Source: Elephas maximus indicus
Lineage: Eukaryota > Chordata > Mammalia > Proboscidea > Elephantidae
DNA length: 64,000 nt
Assembly: GCF_024166365.1 (NCBI RefSeq)
Contig: NC_064842.1
Location: 28,057,001 to 28,121,000 of the forward strand
Reading direction: 5' to 3'
Made by a program: the position numbers and the translations under genes. Of this stretch, positions 1 through 10,600 are shown in pieces. Below the pieces are notes generated by a model, which searched no databases, was not told where the DNA came from, and saw only the letters and a list, made by a program, of their open reading frames with translations. Every line of letters starts with the position of its first letter. Positions within the stretch are counted from its first letter, which is position 1.

Positions 1-373
1 GGATACAACCTTGTTGCGTATCTTTCCTGACTTAAACCATGCAATATCCCCTTGTTCTATTCGAATGACTACCTCTTGGTCTATGTACAGGTTTCCTTAT
101 GAGCACAATTAAGTGTCTGAAATCCCCATTCTTTGCAATGTTATCCATAATTTGTCATGATCCACACAGTTGAATGCCTTTGCATAGTCAATAAAACACA
201 GATAAACATCTTTCTGGTATTCTCTGCTTTCAGCCAGGATCCATCTGACATCAGCAATGATATTCCTTGCTCCACATCCTTTTCTGAATCCAGCTGGAAT
301 TTCTGGTACTTCCCTGTTGATGTACTGCTGCTACCACTTTTGAATGATCTTCAGCAAAAGTTTACTTGCGTGT
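1..373 (-). pseudogene. RTE-clade LINE fragment, reverse transcriptase part
   Basis: Read on the minus strand, the segment matches the other RTE copies in this window: the LLKIIQ block, a GFRKG motif, and DYAKAFNCVDHDKLW, the motif A aspartate region. The element runs off the window start and stops at the palindrome that begins at 374. Confidence 0.85.
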
Positions 374-580
374 GATAACACAAACTTCCTGGGATTTAGT
401 TATACAATGTATTAAAAATAGTGTATTATAAATTTTCTTATTATAAAATCCCAAGTTTTTTAATGGTTCTGAGTCACAGGCACTAGGCAGCCATTAAAGG
501 ACATGGGATTTTATAATAAGAAATTTTGTAATTCACTATTAAAAATATATATAACTAAATCCCGGGGAGTTTATGTTATC
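374..580. repeat. Large imperfect palindrome, MITE-like
   Basis: Arms 374-453 and 504-580 are reverse complements of each other with few mismatches (both contain GGGATTTAGTTATA and TTCTTATTATAAAATCCCA). A 50-nt loop holds a further short inverted pair (TTAATGG/CCATTAA). AT-rich, no coding capacity. It looks like a fold-back or MITE-type DNA element of unrecognised family, abutting the truncated end of the RTE fragment. Confidence 0.75.
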
Positions 581-809
581 AACAGCATCAAATGCAGTCC
601 AAGGAATCTTTAGAAGGGCTCACTGGATTTGATTAGAGAAAAAGCTTTAGTAGAAGGATGGGGACAGAATCACATTTATAATGAGGGAAGGAGGAGAATG
701 ACTGGATAGGAAGCAGAAGTTTTTCAGAGAGTAGACGAGTGATGAAAATGTAGTTGGAAGGATCCAGCAAAAATTCTTTTTGTTTTTAAACTAGGGAAGA
801 TCTTACATG

Positions 810-1293
810 TGTTATGGATTGAATTGTTTCCCTCCAAAATGTGTGTCAACTTGTCTAGGCTATGATTCCCAGTATTGTGTGGTTGTCCTCAAATTTGTGA
901 TCTGATGTATTGTAAATCCTAACCTCTGTGATGTTAATGAGGCAGGATTAGAGGCAGTTATGTTTACGAGGCAGGACACAATCTACAGGGTTAGTTGAGA
1001 TATGAAAGAAGTGAGCAGAGAGGAGAGGGATCTCATATTACCAAGAAAGAAGAGCCAGGAGAAGAGCGCATCCTTTGTACCTGGGGTCCCTGTGCTGAGA
1101 AACTCCTAGACCCAAGGGAAGATTGATGACAAGAACCTTCCCCCACAGCCGACAGAGATAGAAGGATTTCCCCTGGTGCCGGTGCCCTGAATTCAGACTT
1201 CTAGCCTCCAAAACTGTGACAGAATAAATTTTTATTTGTTAAAGCCATCCACTTGTGGTATTTCTGTTATTGTACCACTAGATAACTAAGACA
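810..1293 (+). mobile_element. Solitary LTR, ERVL-MaLR (MLT1-like)
   Basis: Starts TGTTATGG and ends AAGACA, with a polyadenylation-type AATAAA late in the element. It is flanked by a 5-bp target duplication ACATG at 805-809 and 1294-1298, as expected for an LTR. No internal retroviral sequence lies beside it. The family is recognised from its conserved ends; the subfamily is not certain. Confidence 0.75.
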
Positions 1294-1499
1294 ACATGTT
1301 TCAAGACAGAAGAGTTACTGAAGAGAAAAAGTACTGACAGGGCTGGATTCGTGGGCGTAGGACCTGTGTAGTCACACAGGGTCCTGTGTTTGGTAAGGCC
1401 CCACTCTGCTGTCACCACATTGACATTCTTAATAATGTTTGAACCAGGGGCTCTGCATTTTCATTTTGCACCAAGCCTTGCAAATTATGTTATACAAAA

Positions 1500-2800
1500 T
1501 GGCATGGTGGGGGTGTCTGACCTCTAACTTCACAAGGGGGAAAGAGAATCAAGATCAACAGCCCAAGGCGGATTCCTATGAGGGAGAGGTCAAACATACC
1601 TCCACCCTCCAACTTTTTTACCAATTCTGACACCAGCTGTCCCTCCCATGGCACTCTACTTCTCCGCTGGGTTTGATAATTCATTGCAATGGTCACACAG
1701 AACTCACAAAGCATACTCACGATTATGAAGTTTATTAGGGAAGTAACAGAATTCAGGATCAGAAAGGACTCAGGATACAGCTCTTTGATCAGGATAGCTT
1801 CTTCTGAGCTGTGCCTGCAGGCAGGCTTTTCCCTGGCCCTTGATCCCTTGGCCCTTTGGCCTGGCCTCTGCTCTGCTCAGGCAAGTGCAACAAAGATCTT
1901 TAGCTCCACCGATAGATAAGTACCTGGAAGCACCCCACTCCACCAGGAAGCATCCAGCCCAAAGACACTTAGCTCTCTCACTGTGTAGGTCAACAAGCCT
2001 AGCTCCACCAACAAGTGCCCAGAGGCATCCCACTCTGCCAGGAAGCCTCCTGCCTGAAGCTCTCTCACTCCATGGGTTGGCATACCTGCTGTAACTGCCT
2101 TGTTCAATGAGCCAGGAAGCCCACTAAGCCATCTCACACTGGTCTCCTGGTTCTGCTGCTGCCATTTCTCTGCTGCTGCTTCTCAAAGTCTTATGTCATC
2201 TCCGGTATTACAGCTCTGTCTCCTGGGTCTAGGGGGTTCTCAGTGCCCTGGGTCCAAAGGACACGCTCTACTTCCATCTCTTTCTCTTGGTGGTAGTCAG
2301 GTCCCCCCTCTGTTCTGGGATTGGCTATTTTTTAAGCCCAGCAGATGGCAAAACTAACCAATTCCCTCATTAGGATTTCATACACTTTATTTGCCTGGTC
2401 CCACCCCCACAAGGGTGTCACGCACCCTATTTGTATTATCAGCAAGCTAAGCTTTCCAATCCTGCTGATGGGCCACAAGCACCTTGTTTGCATAAACCAA
2501 AATCAATTCCATTGTTGTCAAGTCGATTCCAGCTCATAGCGACCCTGTAAGGACAGAGTAGAACTGCCCTACAGGGTTTCAAAGGCTGTAAGCTTTATGG
2601 AAGCAGACTGCCACATCTTTCTTCCGCAGAATGGCTGATGGATTCTAATTATTGACGTTTTGATTACCAGATGATTACTTAACCACTGCACCATCAGGGC
2701 CCCTTATTTGCATAGTCCCACCCAACCATTTGGTAGGAGTCACAAGATTATGGCTCAAAAGGCCACGTAAAAGCAATCCATCGCAGTGCAATCCCAAGGA
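1500..2800 (+). mobile_element. Old LTR-like relic with nested SINE
   Basis: A C-rich, repeat-like stretch with internal near-repeats around 1915-2065 (CTCCACCAGGAAGC-type units). It is split by an AfroSINE at 2495-2701, the flanks resuming in matching sequence on both sides. The family is not recognised with confidence; an old endogenous-retrovirus LTR is the likeliest identity. No open frame. Confidence 0.4.
2495..2701 (-). mobile_element. AfroSINE, full length
   Basis: Minus-strand tRNA-derived Afrotherian SINE with the long-form middle part. Target duplication CCTTGTTTGCATA (2482-2494) and CCTTATTTGCATA (2702-2714). Confidence 0.9.
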
Positions 2801-2840
2801 CTGATATACATGAAAGCACTTTCAAAGATACTAAGCACTA

Positions 2841-3270
2841 TGTGGTAGACTGATTAATGGCCCTCCAAAAATATCTACCTCCTAATGCCTGGAATCTGTG
2901 ACTATGTTACTTTAGATGGCAAAAGGGACTTCAAAGATGTGGTTAAATTAAGGATCTTGAGATGGGCAGATTATCCTCGATTATCTGGGAGTGTCCTTCT
3001 AAGAGGGAGGCAGTGAAGTTAGGGTCAGAAAGTGAAGGCAATGTGACAATGGAAGCAGAGGGAGTAACGGAGATGCCACAATTTGATGCTGGGCCATGAG
3101 TTAAAGAATGCAGGGAGCCTCTAGAAATGGAAAAGGCAAGGCAACTGTCTCCAGAAGGAACACAGCTATGTTGACCCATTTTGGACTTCTGACCTCTAGA
3201 ACTGTAAGATAGTACATTTGTTCTGTTTTAAGCCACTTTTGTTGCAGGAGCAATAGGAAATCAATATACA
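2841..3270 (+). mobile_element. MaLR LTR relic (MLT1-like)
   Basis: Begins TGTGGTAGACTGA and ends near ATATACA, with the pattern of MLT1 LTRs, including a terminal region rich in TTTTAAGCCAC. A shared CTA on each side is a decayed target duplication. It is a relative of the minus-strand copy at 34383-34896. Confidence 0.65.
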
Positions 3271-3334
3271 CTATACAAACATAAGTTAATGTATTGCTAA
3301 TTTTGTGGAAATCAAAGGTATTATTGATAAAACT

Positions 3335-3402
3335 AATAAACTCCTTGCCATCAAGTCGAATCTGACTCATAACAACACTATAGGACAGAGTAGAACTGCC
3401 CA
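3335..3402 (-). mobile_element. AfroSINE fragment
   Basis: Only the RTE-like tail half remains (CAAGTCGAATCTGACTCATA and GGACAGAGTAGAACTGCCC). Confidence 0.8.
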
Positions 3403-3610
3403 TTTATTGAGCACTCCGTGTATGCTGGGCACTATACTAAGGCCTTTATGGATATTATCTTATGTAATTCTAGAACAATACTTGAGGCATTATTATATTC
3501 ACTTTATGGATGAACAAACAGAGGCTCAGAGAGGTGAAGTGACGTGTCTACGGTCACATAACTAATATGTGTTGGAGTTGGGATCTGAACCCAGTCTGTG
3601 TCACTCCAAA
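3403..3610 (-). mobile_element. MIR SINE
   Basis: Contains the MIR core in reverse orientation: TTTATTGAGCACT, GCTCAGAGAGGT and GGATCTGAACCCAG. It is an old mammalian-wide SINE directly abutting the AfroSINE fragment. Confidence 0.85.
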
Positions 3611-3989
3611 TTTTTCTGTGTTTATCCCATTCAAAAACTACAAAATATTTTGTAATAAAATTTTGGGTTTGTCCTAATTCTTTAAAAATGTACATTATAA
3701 TTGCACGTGTGAACACCGGAGTGGGGGTAGGGTGAAGCAGAGATGAAATTCACTCAGGGATCTATAAAATAAAAGACAAGCTGGAGTCTCCTCTAGAAGT
3801 CACAGGTGGCACCAGCAGTAGACGTGAGGCTACAGAAAGTAAATGAAAGTAAGCGTTTCAGACTGAAAGATTCCACACTATTAGTGCCTAACTTATAGTA
3901 CTAGGCGAATCCTGGAGGCTCGGCTGTACGGTGTCAGGGGATGACATGCGTGGCCATCGCTGTAGGGACCCAAGGAGGGAGACCCCCAG
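3611..3989. other. Upstream flank, nothing recognised
   Basis: AT-rich sequence with no repeat or gene that I recognise, leading into the CpG island. Confidence 0.5.
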
Positions 3990-4274
3990 CTTAGATTGCT
4001 CAGGTCGCGGCCGGGGAGCGGAGCCGCGGCGACCGCGGGGCGGGCCCGGAGAGGAAAACCTCCGCTCCGCCCGCAGGCACCTCCTCTTGTTTTGAAGGCC
4101 CGCTTGGTCCCGGCTCATTGGCCTCCGTGGAGCTCGAGGCTCGGGGGGAGGCGGGGCTGCCGCGGCAGTTGTAGTTCCCGGGTTTGCTCGCCCGCGGGCT
4201 CCGCCTTCCGGCCGAGGCGCTCCCGCGTGCCACCAGGACCACAACCCCCAGAAGGCCTCGCGCTTCGGCAGGGG

Positions 4275-4284
4275 CGTGGCCACG
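4275..4284. promoter_or_regulatory. Palindromic CGTGGCCACG, candidate UPR site
   Basis: A perfect 10-bp palindrome made of two facing CCACG cores, about 240 bp upstream of the ATG. CCACG is the half-site contacted by ATF6 and XBP1 in ER-stress elements, and ERO1B is known to be induced by the unfolded protein response. A canonical ERSE (CCAAT-N9-CCACG) is not present around it, so function is inferred. Confidence 0.3.
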
Positions 4285-4525
4285 AGCGGAGAACGCTGGG
4301 GGCGGGGCCGCCGGGCATGAAGTGGGGGCGCTCAGCTCTCCCAGCCTCACTTAAGCTGCCCGGCGCCTGGGCGAGCGTCTCCCGTCGTCGGACAGGCGTC
4401 CGGACCTCTGACCCTGGAGTCGCTCGGTATCCGGGAACCGTCCCCTTCTTCGGTCGTCGCTCGGGCCGCGCGCCGTTCCCCCGCCCCCAGGGGCTCGGCC
4501 GGCCGCGGCGGGGGGAGAGGTCAGC

Positions 4526-4630
4526 ATGAGCCGGGGGGTCCGCTCGGCCGGATCAGGGCAGGGGGCGGCGGTGGGCGCCGTGCAGCTGCTGGTCGCCCTG
4601 AGCTTCCTCCCCGCCGTCGTCGAGGCTCAG
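4526..4630 (+). CDS. ERO1B: ERO1B coding exon 1 (signal peptide)
   Basis: Residues 1-35. The ATG has A at -3, and no in-frame upstream ATG gives a better match to the family. The basic start (MSRGVR) is followed by a hydrophobic core ([15 protein letters not shown]) and an Ala-Gln junction that suits signal peptidase cleavage near residue 34. The donor is CAG|GTAAGC, a near-ideal site, phase 0. It lies inside the CpG island. Confidence 0.95.
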
Positions 4631-7600
4631 GTAAGCGCAGGTGATGGCGGGGAGTGGGGATGGGGAGACCCCGGCCGAACGGCCGCGCAGCTGCCAAGCG
4701 GCCAGTGTGGTGGCGCGCCGGGTGCCGGGGCCGGACCTCGAGGTAATTTCTAGTGAGCGGAAAAGACGAGCGGAAAACGACAAGAGAGCAGAGCCCAGGA
4801 AACGTCTGCGAACCGCTTGCGGTGAACAAGGATGGCAACACTCTGGGGCAGTGGCAATAAAAAGAGGAAGACGGCGACGGTCCCCTGAGGTGTTTTCATT
4901 GATATTTTTCTGATTTTTTTAAAAGCGGCTAGGAGTGTGGCGGCAGATGGGACGGGAGTGAAAACACTGGCTGTCTTTTGCGAAGAGAGCACAGATAGAA
5001 ACGGTGAGGCCCTAGGCTTCAGGAGCTGAGGAGGCAGGGAGCAGAGGCTGAGAGGAGGTGATAGACCCCCGGGGTCAGCAGAAGCGGGGTGGCTTGAGAG
5101 AGGGGAGAAGACTCAACTTTCTGGAACTTTTCAACTAGAGAGTCCCTCGTCTTTGACCACCTTGCTCAAACACCTTCCCTGGCTCAAGCCTGCTTGTTCT
5201 TTATCCACCCTGTCCTATATCTGCTAAGTGGCATCACCAGGTGAGTAGGACACGGGGGTTCTGTCCCTGGCCTCGGGGCTCCTCTGACTCCTGGAGGGAG
5301 GCTCTGGCTCTGTGAGGACTGAGGTGGTGGCTGGAGGAGAGTAAATTCGGGTATGAGAGTTGTCTTTGTGAACACTACACAAGTGTCCTCAGTGTGCTGG
5401 CAATCTGAGGGTTAACTGGCCAGAGCCTTTGCCTTTCAGAGGCACTGCTGAAGAGAGGTGTTTGTATTTTATTCATTAGGTTTTGAATAGACTGCCAGGT
5501 GCTGCTGTGTCTTGTCTGCACCTGCTGCAAAATGGCAAAACTGCTAAGGAAAAAACTAAAAAGTGTCTCGGGGCCAGATAATGAGGGGAGATGTCATTTG
5601 AAGCAATTAATGCTAATTGCTATGAAAAATTGAGGGTCGCTATGAGTGTAGCCATGTAAACATGTTTTTCTGACTTTATTCAGACACTTTTTTCATGGTT
5701 TTATGGTGTTCTGCACTGAATCCCAGACAACCTGATTATTCAGTTTGTGTTCATGTTTCAGTACTGTTTTTAATGAGTGATTTCATAAAAATAAAAGTAA
5801 CAATTTAGAATGAATAACGGTGATAGTTGTATAACATAATGAATTTCATCAGTGTTGCTGAATTATACATGTAAAAAATGTTGAATTGGCATGTGTTTTG
5901 TTATATACATTTACACAATACAACAATAAAAGGGACAAAATTCGATTGTGCTTTTGGGGAGCATGGTAAGAATGCCTCATTTCTAGCCCTACTTCCAGAC
6001 GTTCTGCCTAAGTGGATCTGGGCTGTGATACAGGAGTCAACGTTTTAAATAAGCCTTGAAAGTAACTATCATGTAGTTATCCTTGGGACTACCTTTTGGA
6101 TCAAAGTTAGAGAAACACTTAAATAGATAGTGGAACTCTGGGCATACCTGCTGATAACAACCCTATAGGACAGAGTAGAACTGCCCCCATAGAGTTTCCA
6201 AGGGACGCCTGGTAGATTCGAACTGCCAACCTTTTGGTTAGCAGCCATAGCTTGTAACCACTGCGCCACCAGGGTTTCCGGGGCATATCAGCTAGATTTA
6301 TGAAAAGTAAAATTTTCTAGTTAAAGCTGGGTGTTTGTTTTTGCATTAAAGTTACATTTAGGTATTGGTTTTTCTCTTTTTCATATTTTTATACCGTGTC
6401 ACCTATCTAGAAATTTTCTTTTAAGTTTCTTCGCCTACCACTAATTATGTATATTAATGCTTTATAACTGCATGTGTACTTTTAATTTTGTTATATCAAA
6501 ATGGATATATATAGTTCAACAGTTTAAGATTGGTGTATATCTAAAGTTGCATGTGTATTTTTAATTTTGTTATATCAAAATAGATATATGTAGTTCAACA
6601 GTTTAGGATTTGTGTATATCTAAAGTTACGTGGTGCCAGACAGTCCTCAAAAGTGAACCCGTTTGGTTTTTATTTCCAGTGGTACTTTCTAATATAATGT
6701 TTGATCATATTTTGGATTATGTACATGTCTGTAACATGCTTAAATATACTTTATTTCATTTTACTTGATAACATCTATCAGAAGTGGAGCCAATGAGGTA
6801 AATGAAGTTTAAAGAGCTTAAATGACTAATATCAAGAGAGCAGGATTAAACTGGAGCCCTAGGATTAAACTGGAGGCCCCTTTCTAGTCTTACATAGCAC
6901 AGTTCAGTATACTTGCATCTCTGTAGTATGAGAAATAAAGCAGAGGGAGACTCAGGAAAATTGGAAAGTGGAATTAAGCCAATTCTTTCACTTCTCTTCC
7001 ATGTACTAAATTGGTAGAAAAACAGTAAACTATAAAGGGTAGAATTAGGTTATTTGAAAAATTCCCCTATTAACAAGAAATCAAGGAGCTCTGGTGGCGC
7101 AGTGGTTAAGCTTGGCTGCTAACTGAAAAGTCTGCGGTTCGAACCCACCAGTGATTCTGCAGGAGAAAAGACTTGGTGATCTGCTCCCATGAAGATTACA
7201 ACCTAGGAAACCTTGTGCAGCAATTGTACTCTGTCCTGTAGGGCCACTATGAGTTGGAATTATCTCAGCAGCGTACAGTAACAAGAAATCATTTATTAAA
7301 GAGGATATGTATTTTGACAGTATCTTGTAATAAAAGGAGAAAATTACTTTTGAGCACATAAAACGATATACTTTTGTCTCTCTCATGACCCTATATATAT
7401 ATGTATGTGTATATACATATTTTTTCATACGTATATATACATACATATGTATATGTGTGTGTGAAACTCTGTGGGGCAGTTCTACTCTGGCCTAAGGGTC
7501 ACTATGAGTTGGAATCAACTAGACGGCATTGGATTATACATATATCTAAAACTTACTGTGTTTTTGATGAAAGTTGACACAGCACATTAGGTTCACATTT

Positions 7601-10600
7601 AACAATTTCTATACAAATTGTTTAGTGACACTGGTTACATTTTTTCACTGTGTGTCAATATTCTCATTATTTCCATTCTGGTGGTTTCGTTTACATAAAT
7701 CTAGTTTGCCTGTCTCCTTTTACCTTCTCATCTTTGCTTTAGAGTAAACGTTAACCATTTGACCTCATATATATAATTTTTTAAAGCTGCACAGTACTCA
7801 CGGATATTGTTTATTTTATGGGCCAATCTGTTGTTTAGCTGAAATGTGATCTCCAGGAGTAGTTTCAGTTCAAAGTTTAAAGGGTATCTCAGGTTAACTG
7901 TCTTGGGGCTGGTAGTCTGAACTGGTACAGTGAGTTGGACTTTTTAAGAATTTGAGTTCTGTTCTACATTTTTCTTCGGTTCTATCAGGATCTATTTACT
8001 GAGGCCCTGGTCAGAACAATAGGTGGTAGTAGCTGGGCACCACCATCTAGTTCTTCCGGACTCAGGGTAGATGAGACCATGGTTCATGTAGACTGTTAGT
8101 CCTGTGGAATAGTTTCATCTTTGAGTCTTTGGTTTCCTTCTTTTTCTTTTGCTCCAAATGTGTAGAGACCAATAGTTGTATCTTAGATGGCCACTTGCAA
8201 GCTTTTAAGACCCCGGATGCTACTCACTAAGCTAGGATGTAGAACATAAACTTTATGAACTATATTATACAAATTGAGTTGTCCTACAAGACTATGGTCT
8301 TAAGCCTCCAAATCCAGTAAACCAATCCCAGGTTGGTTTTTGGTTATGTCTAAGAGGTGCGCTGGGTTATGTCTAAGAAGTATCTGGAACTGTGCCATTA
8401 TGTGCTTTATTATGTACATATGAATATATATGCAGCACACACGTACATGTATATATATGTGCCCATAGATACGCCTGTACATGCACACGTATATACACAG
8501 ATGTACCTAACTAATGACCCATTTTCTTACACAGGTAGCCCCGACTTACGATGGAGTCCCAGTCCAACAACTCTGTCATAAGTCGGTTCTGGTGTAAATG
8601 GAATGCTTTTTTTTTGTTTTCTTTATGATTGCCTTTTATTATGAGTATCTTTATAAGTCTGATCTTGGAACATTTCGATGAACATTTGAGGATAATAATA
8701 TCAGCAAATTATGTGCTGCAACATTGTATGTAGTGTACATATTACTAACAATAAGATGTACCAAAAAAAAAAAAGAGGTTGTGATTCAGCATGACTCGAA
8801 TACCTGATAAGTCAGGAACTACTTGTAAATGAAATGCTTTGTAGTATGGCAAAGCACTAGGAACTGAAGGTATAGTGAGTACAAGCAGTATAACAAGTTA
8901 ATCTTTCTGTAAAGAAGTAGTTTCAGTTGGATATATTTTTAAATCTTTTAAAATGCATTTCTGAGGTGGCATAACATCAGGGAATACACAGAGCTCCCAA
9001 ACAAATAGAAAGCCAGAAGTTTGGATTCAAACAGAGCTGTACTAGTCCATTACTCTGAGGGTTTCTCCCAAACCCTGGAGACCTTGAATTTCTGCTTAAG
9101 GAGTGGACAAAAAAGTAAAGCTTGCCCACGGAGAGGAAACTAATAGGAGAACCCACCATAAAGCAGGGACTTGAGTGCTGCCTCGTCAATGTAAGAGTAA
9201 GTGAAAACTGAACCCAACTGTGAATAAGGAGAAGGTAAAGAAACTTGCTGGTTGAAGGGGAGGAGGGGAACCTACCTTGAAAATTCGTACGGTGAACTAC
9301 CCCTTATGCAGATTTACAGGCGGAATTTATGCTACCTGTGATAGGAAAAACTTCAAGTGAAATATCTAACTTTTAGCAGTCTCAGGTCGATAGGCCACAG
9401 GCTAATGGTGAAAGCAAATATTGATCCACTTTGGAGGAATTTAGTTCAACCCAGGTCTTAAAGAATTCTCAAAAATAAAGTGCGAAGAAGAATAAGCAGC
9501 CAAAAGTCAAAAATCACAAACACATAAGGAAACAAGACCCCATACAACATAAACAACAACCAGACTTGTAATGACCTTAACCCACTGCCCACTCCTGTTC
9601 AGTAGATTCCGACTCATAGCGACCCTATAGGACAGAGTAGAACTGCTGCATAGAGTTTAATGACCTTAGATTCTGAAATTACCAGATAATTAAAAAAATC
9701 ATTATTCTTAACATTCTTTTGTGGTTACGAGAGAGGGAAGAGAGGGAGAGGGGTATTTACTAATTAGATAGTATTAAGAACTACTTTAGGTGAAGGGAAG
9801 GACAACACTCAATACAGGGGAGGTCAGCACAACTGGACTAAACCAAAAGCAAAGAAGCTTCCTGAATAAGCTGAATGCTTCGAAGGTCAGCAAAGCAGGG
9901 GCAGGGGTTTGGGGACCATGGTTTCAGGGGACATCTAAGTCAATTGGCATAATAAAATCTATTAAGAAAACATTCTGCATTCCACTTTGAAGTGTGGCGT
10001 CTGAGGTCTTGAACTCTAGCAAGTGGCCATCTAAGATGCATCAATGAGTCTCAACCCACATGGATCAAAGGAGAATGAAGAACACCAAGGACATAAGGTA
10101 ATTACAAGCCCAAGAGATAGAAAGGGCTACATGAACTAGAGTCTACATCATCCTGAGAACAGGAGAACTAGGTGGTGCCTGGCCACAACCAATGACTGCC
10201 CTGACGAGGAACACAACAGGGAACCACAGACGGAGTAGGAGAACAGTGGGATGCAGACTCCAAATTCTCATGAAAAGACCAGACTTAATGGTCTGACTGA
10301 GACTAGAAGGACCCCGGCAGTCATGGTCCCCAAATCTTCTGTAGCCCCAGGACAGGCACCATTCCCGAAGCCAACTCGTCAGACATGGATTGGACTGGAC
10401 AATGGGTTGGAGAGAGATGCTGATGAGGAGTGGGCTACTTGCATCAGGTGGACACTTGAGACTATGTTGGCATTTCCTGTCTGGAGGGGAGATGGGAGGG
10501 TATTAGAAGCTGGCAAAATGGTCATGAAAAGAGAGACTGGAAGGAGGGAGCGGGCTGTCTCATTAGGCGAAGAGTAATTGGGAGAATGTAGTAAGGTGTA

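Larger units (their letters stand above)
3990..4765 (+). promoter_or_regulatory. ERO1B: CpG-island promoter of ERO1B
   Basis: A sharply bounded GC- and CpG-rich block in an AT-rich region, covering the presumed 5' UTR, exon 1 and the start of intron 1. GC boxes (GGCGGGGC) at 4150-4157 and within 4298-4309, and an inverted CCAAT box (ATTGG) at 4117-4121. No TATA box is visible, as usual for a housekeeping-type dispersed promoter. The transcription start cannot be fixed from sequence; it probably lies between 4310 and 4500. Confidence 0.85.

Noticed and set aside
4117..4130. ATTGG close to CGTGG as a possible ERSE
   Set aside because: Spacing is 4 bp and the orientation is wrong for CCAAT-N9-CCACG or ERSE-II.
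3888..4529. Long open frames on both strands around exon 1 (up to 177 residues)
   Set aside because: They are products of the GC-rich CpG island: low-complexity Arg/Pro/Gly/Ala content, overlapping in all frames, and no family resemblance.
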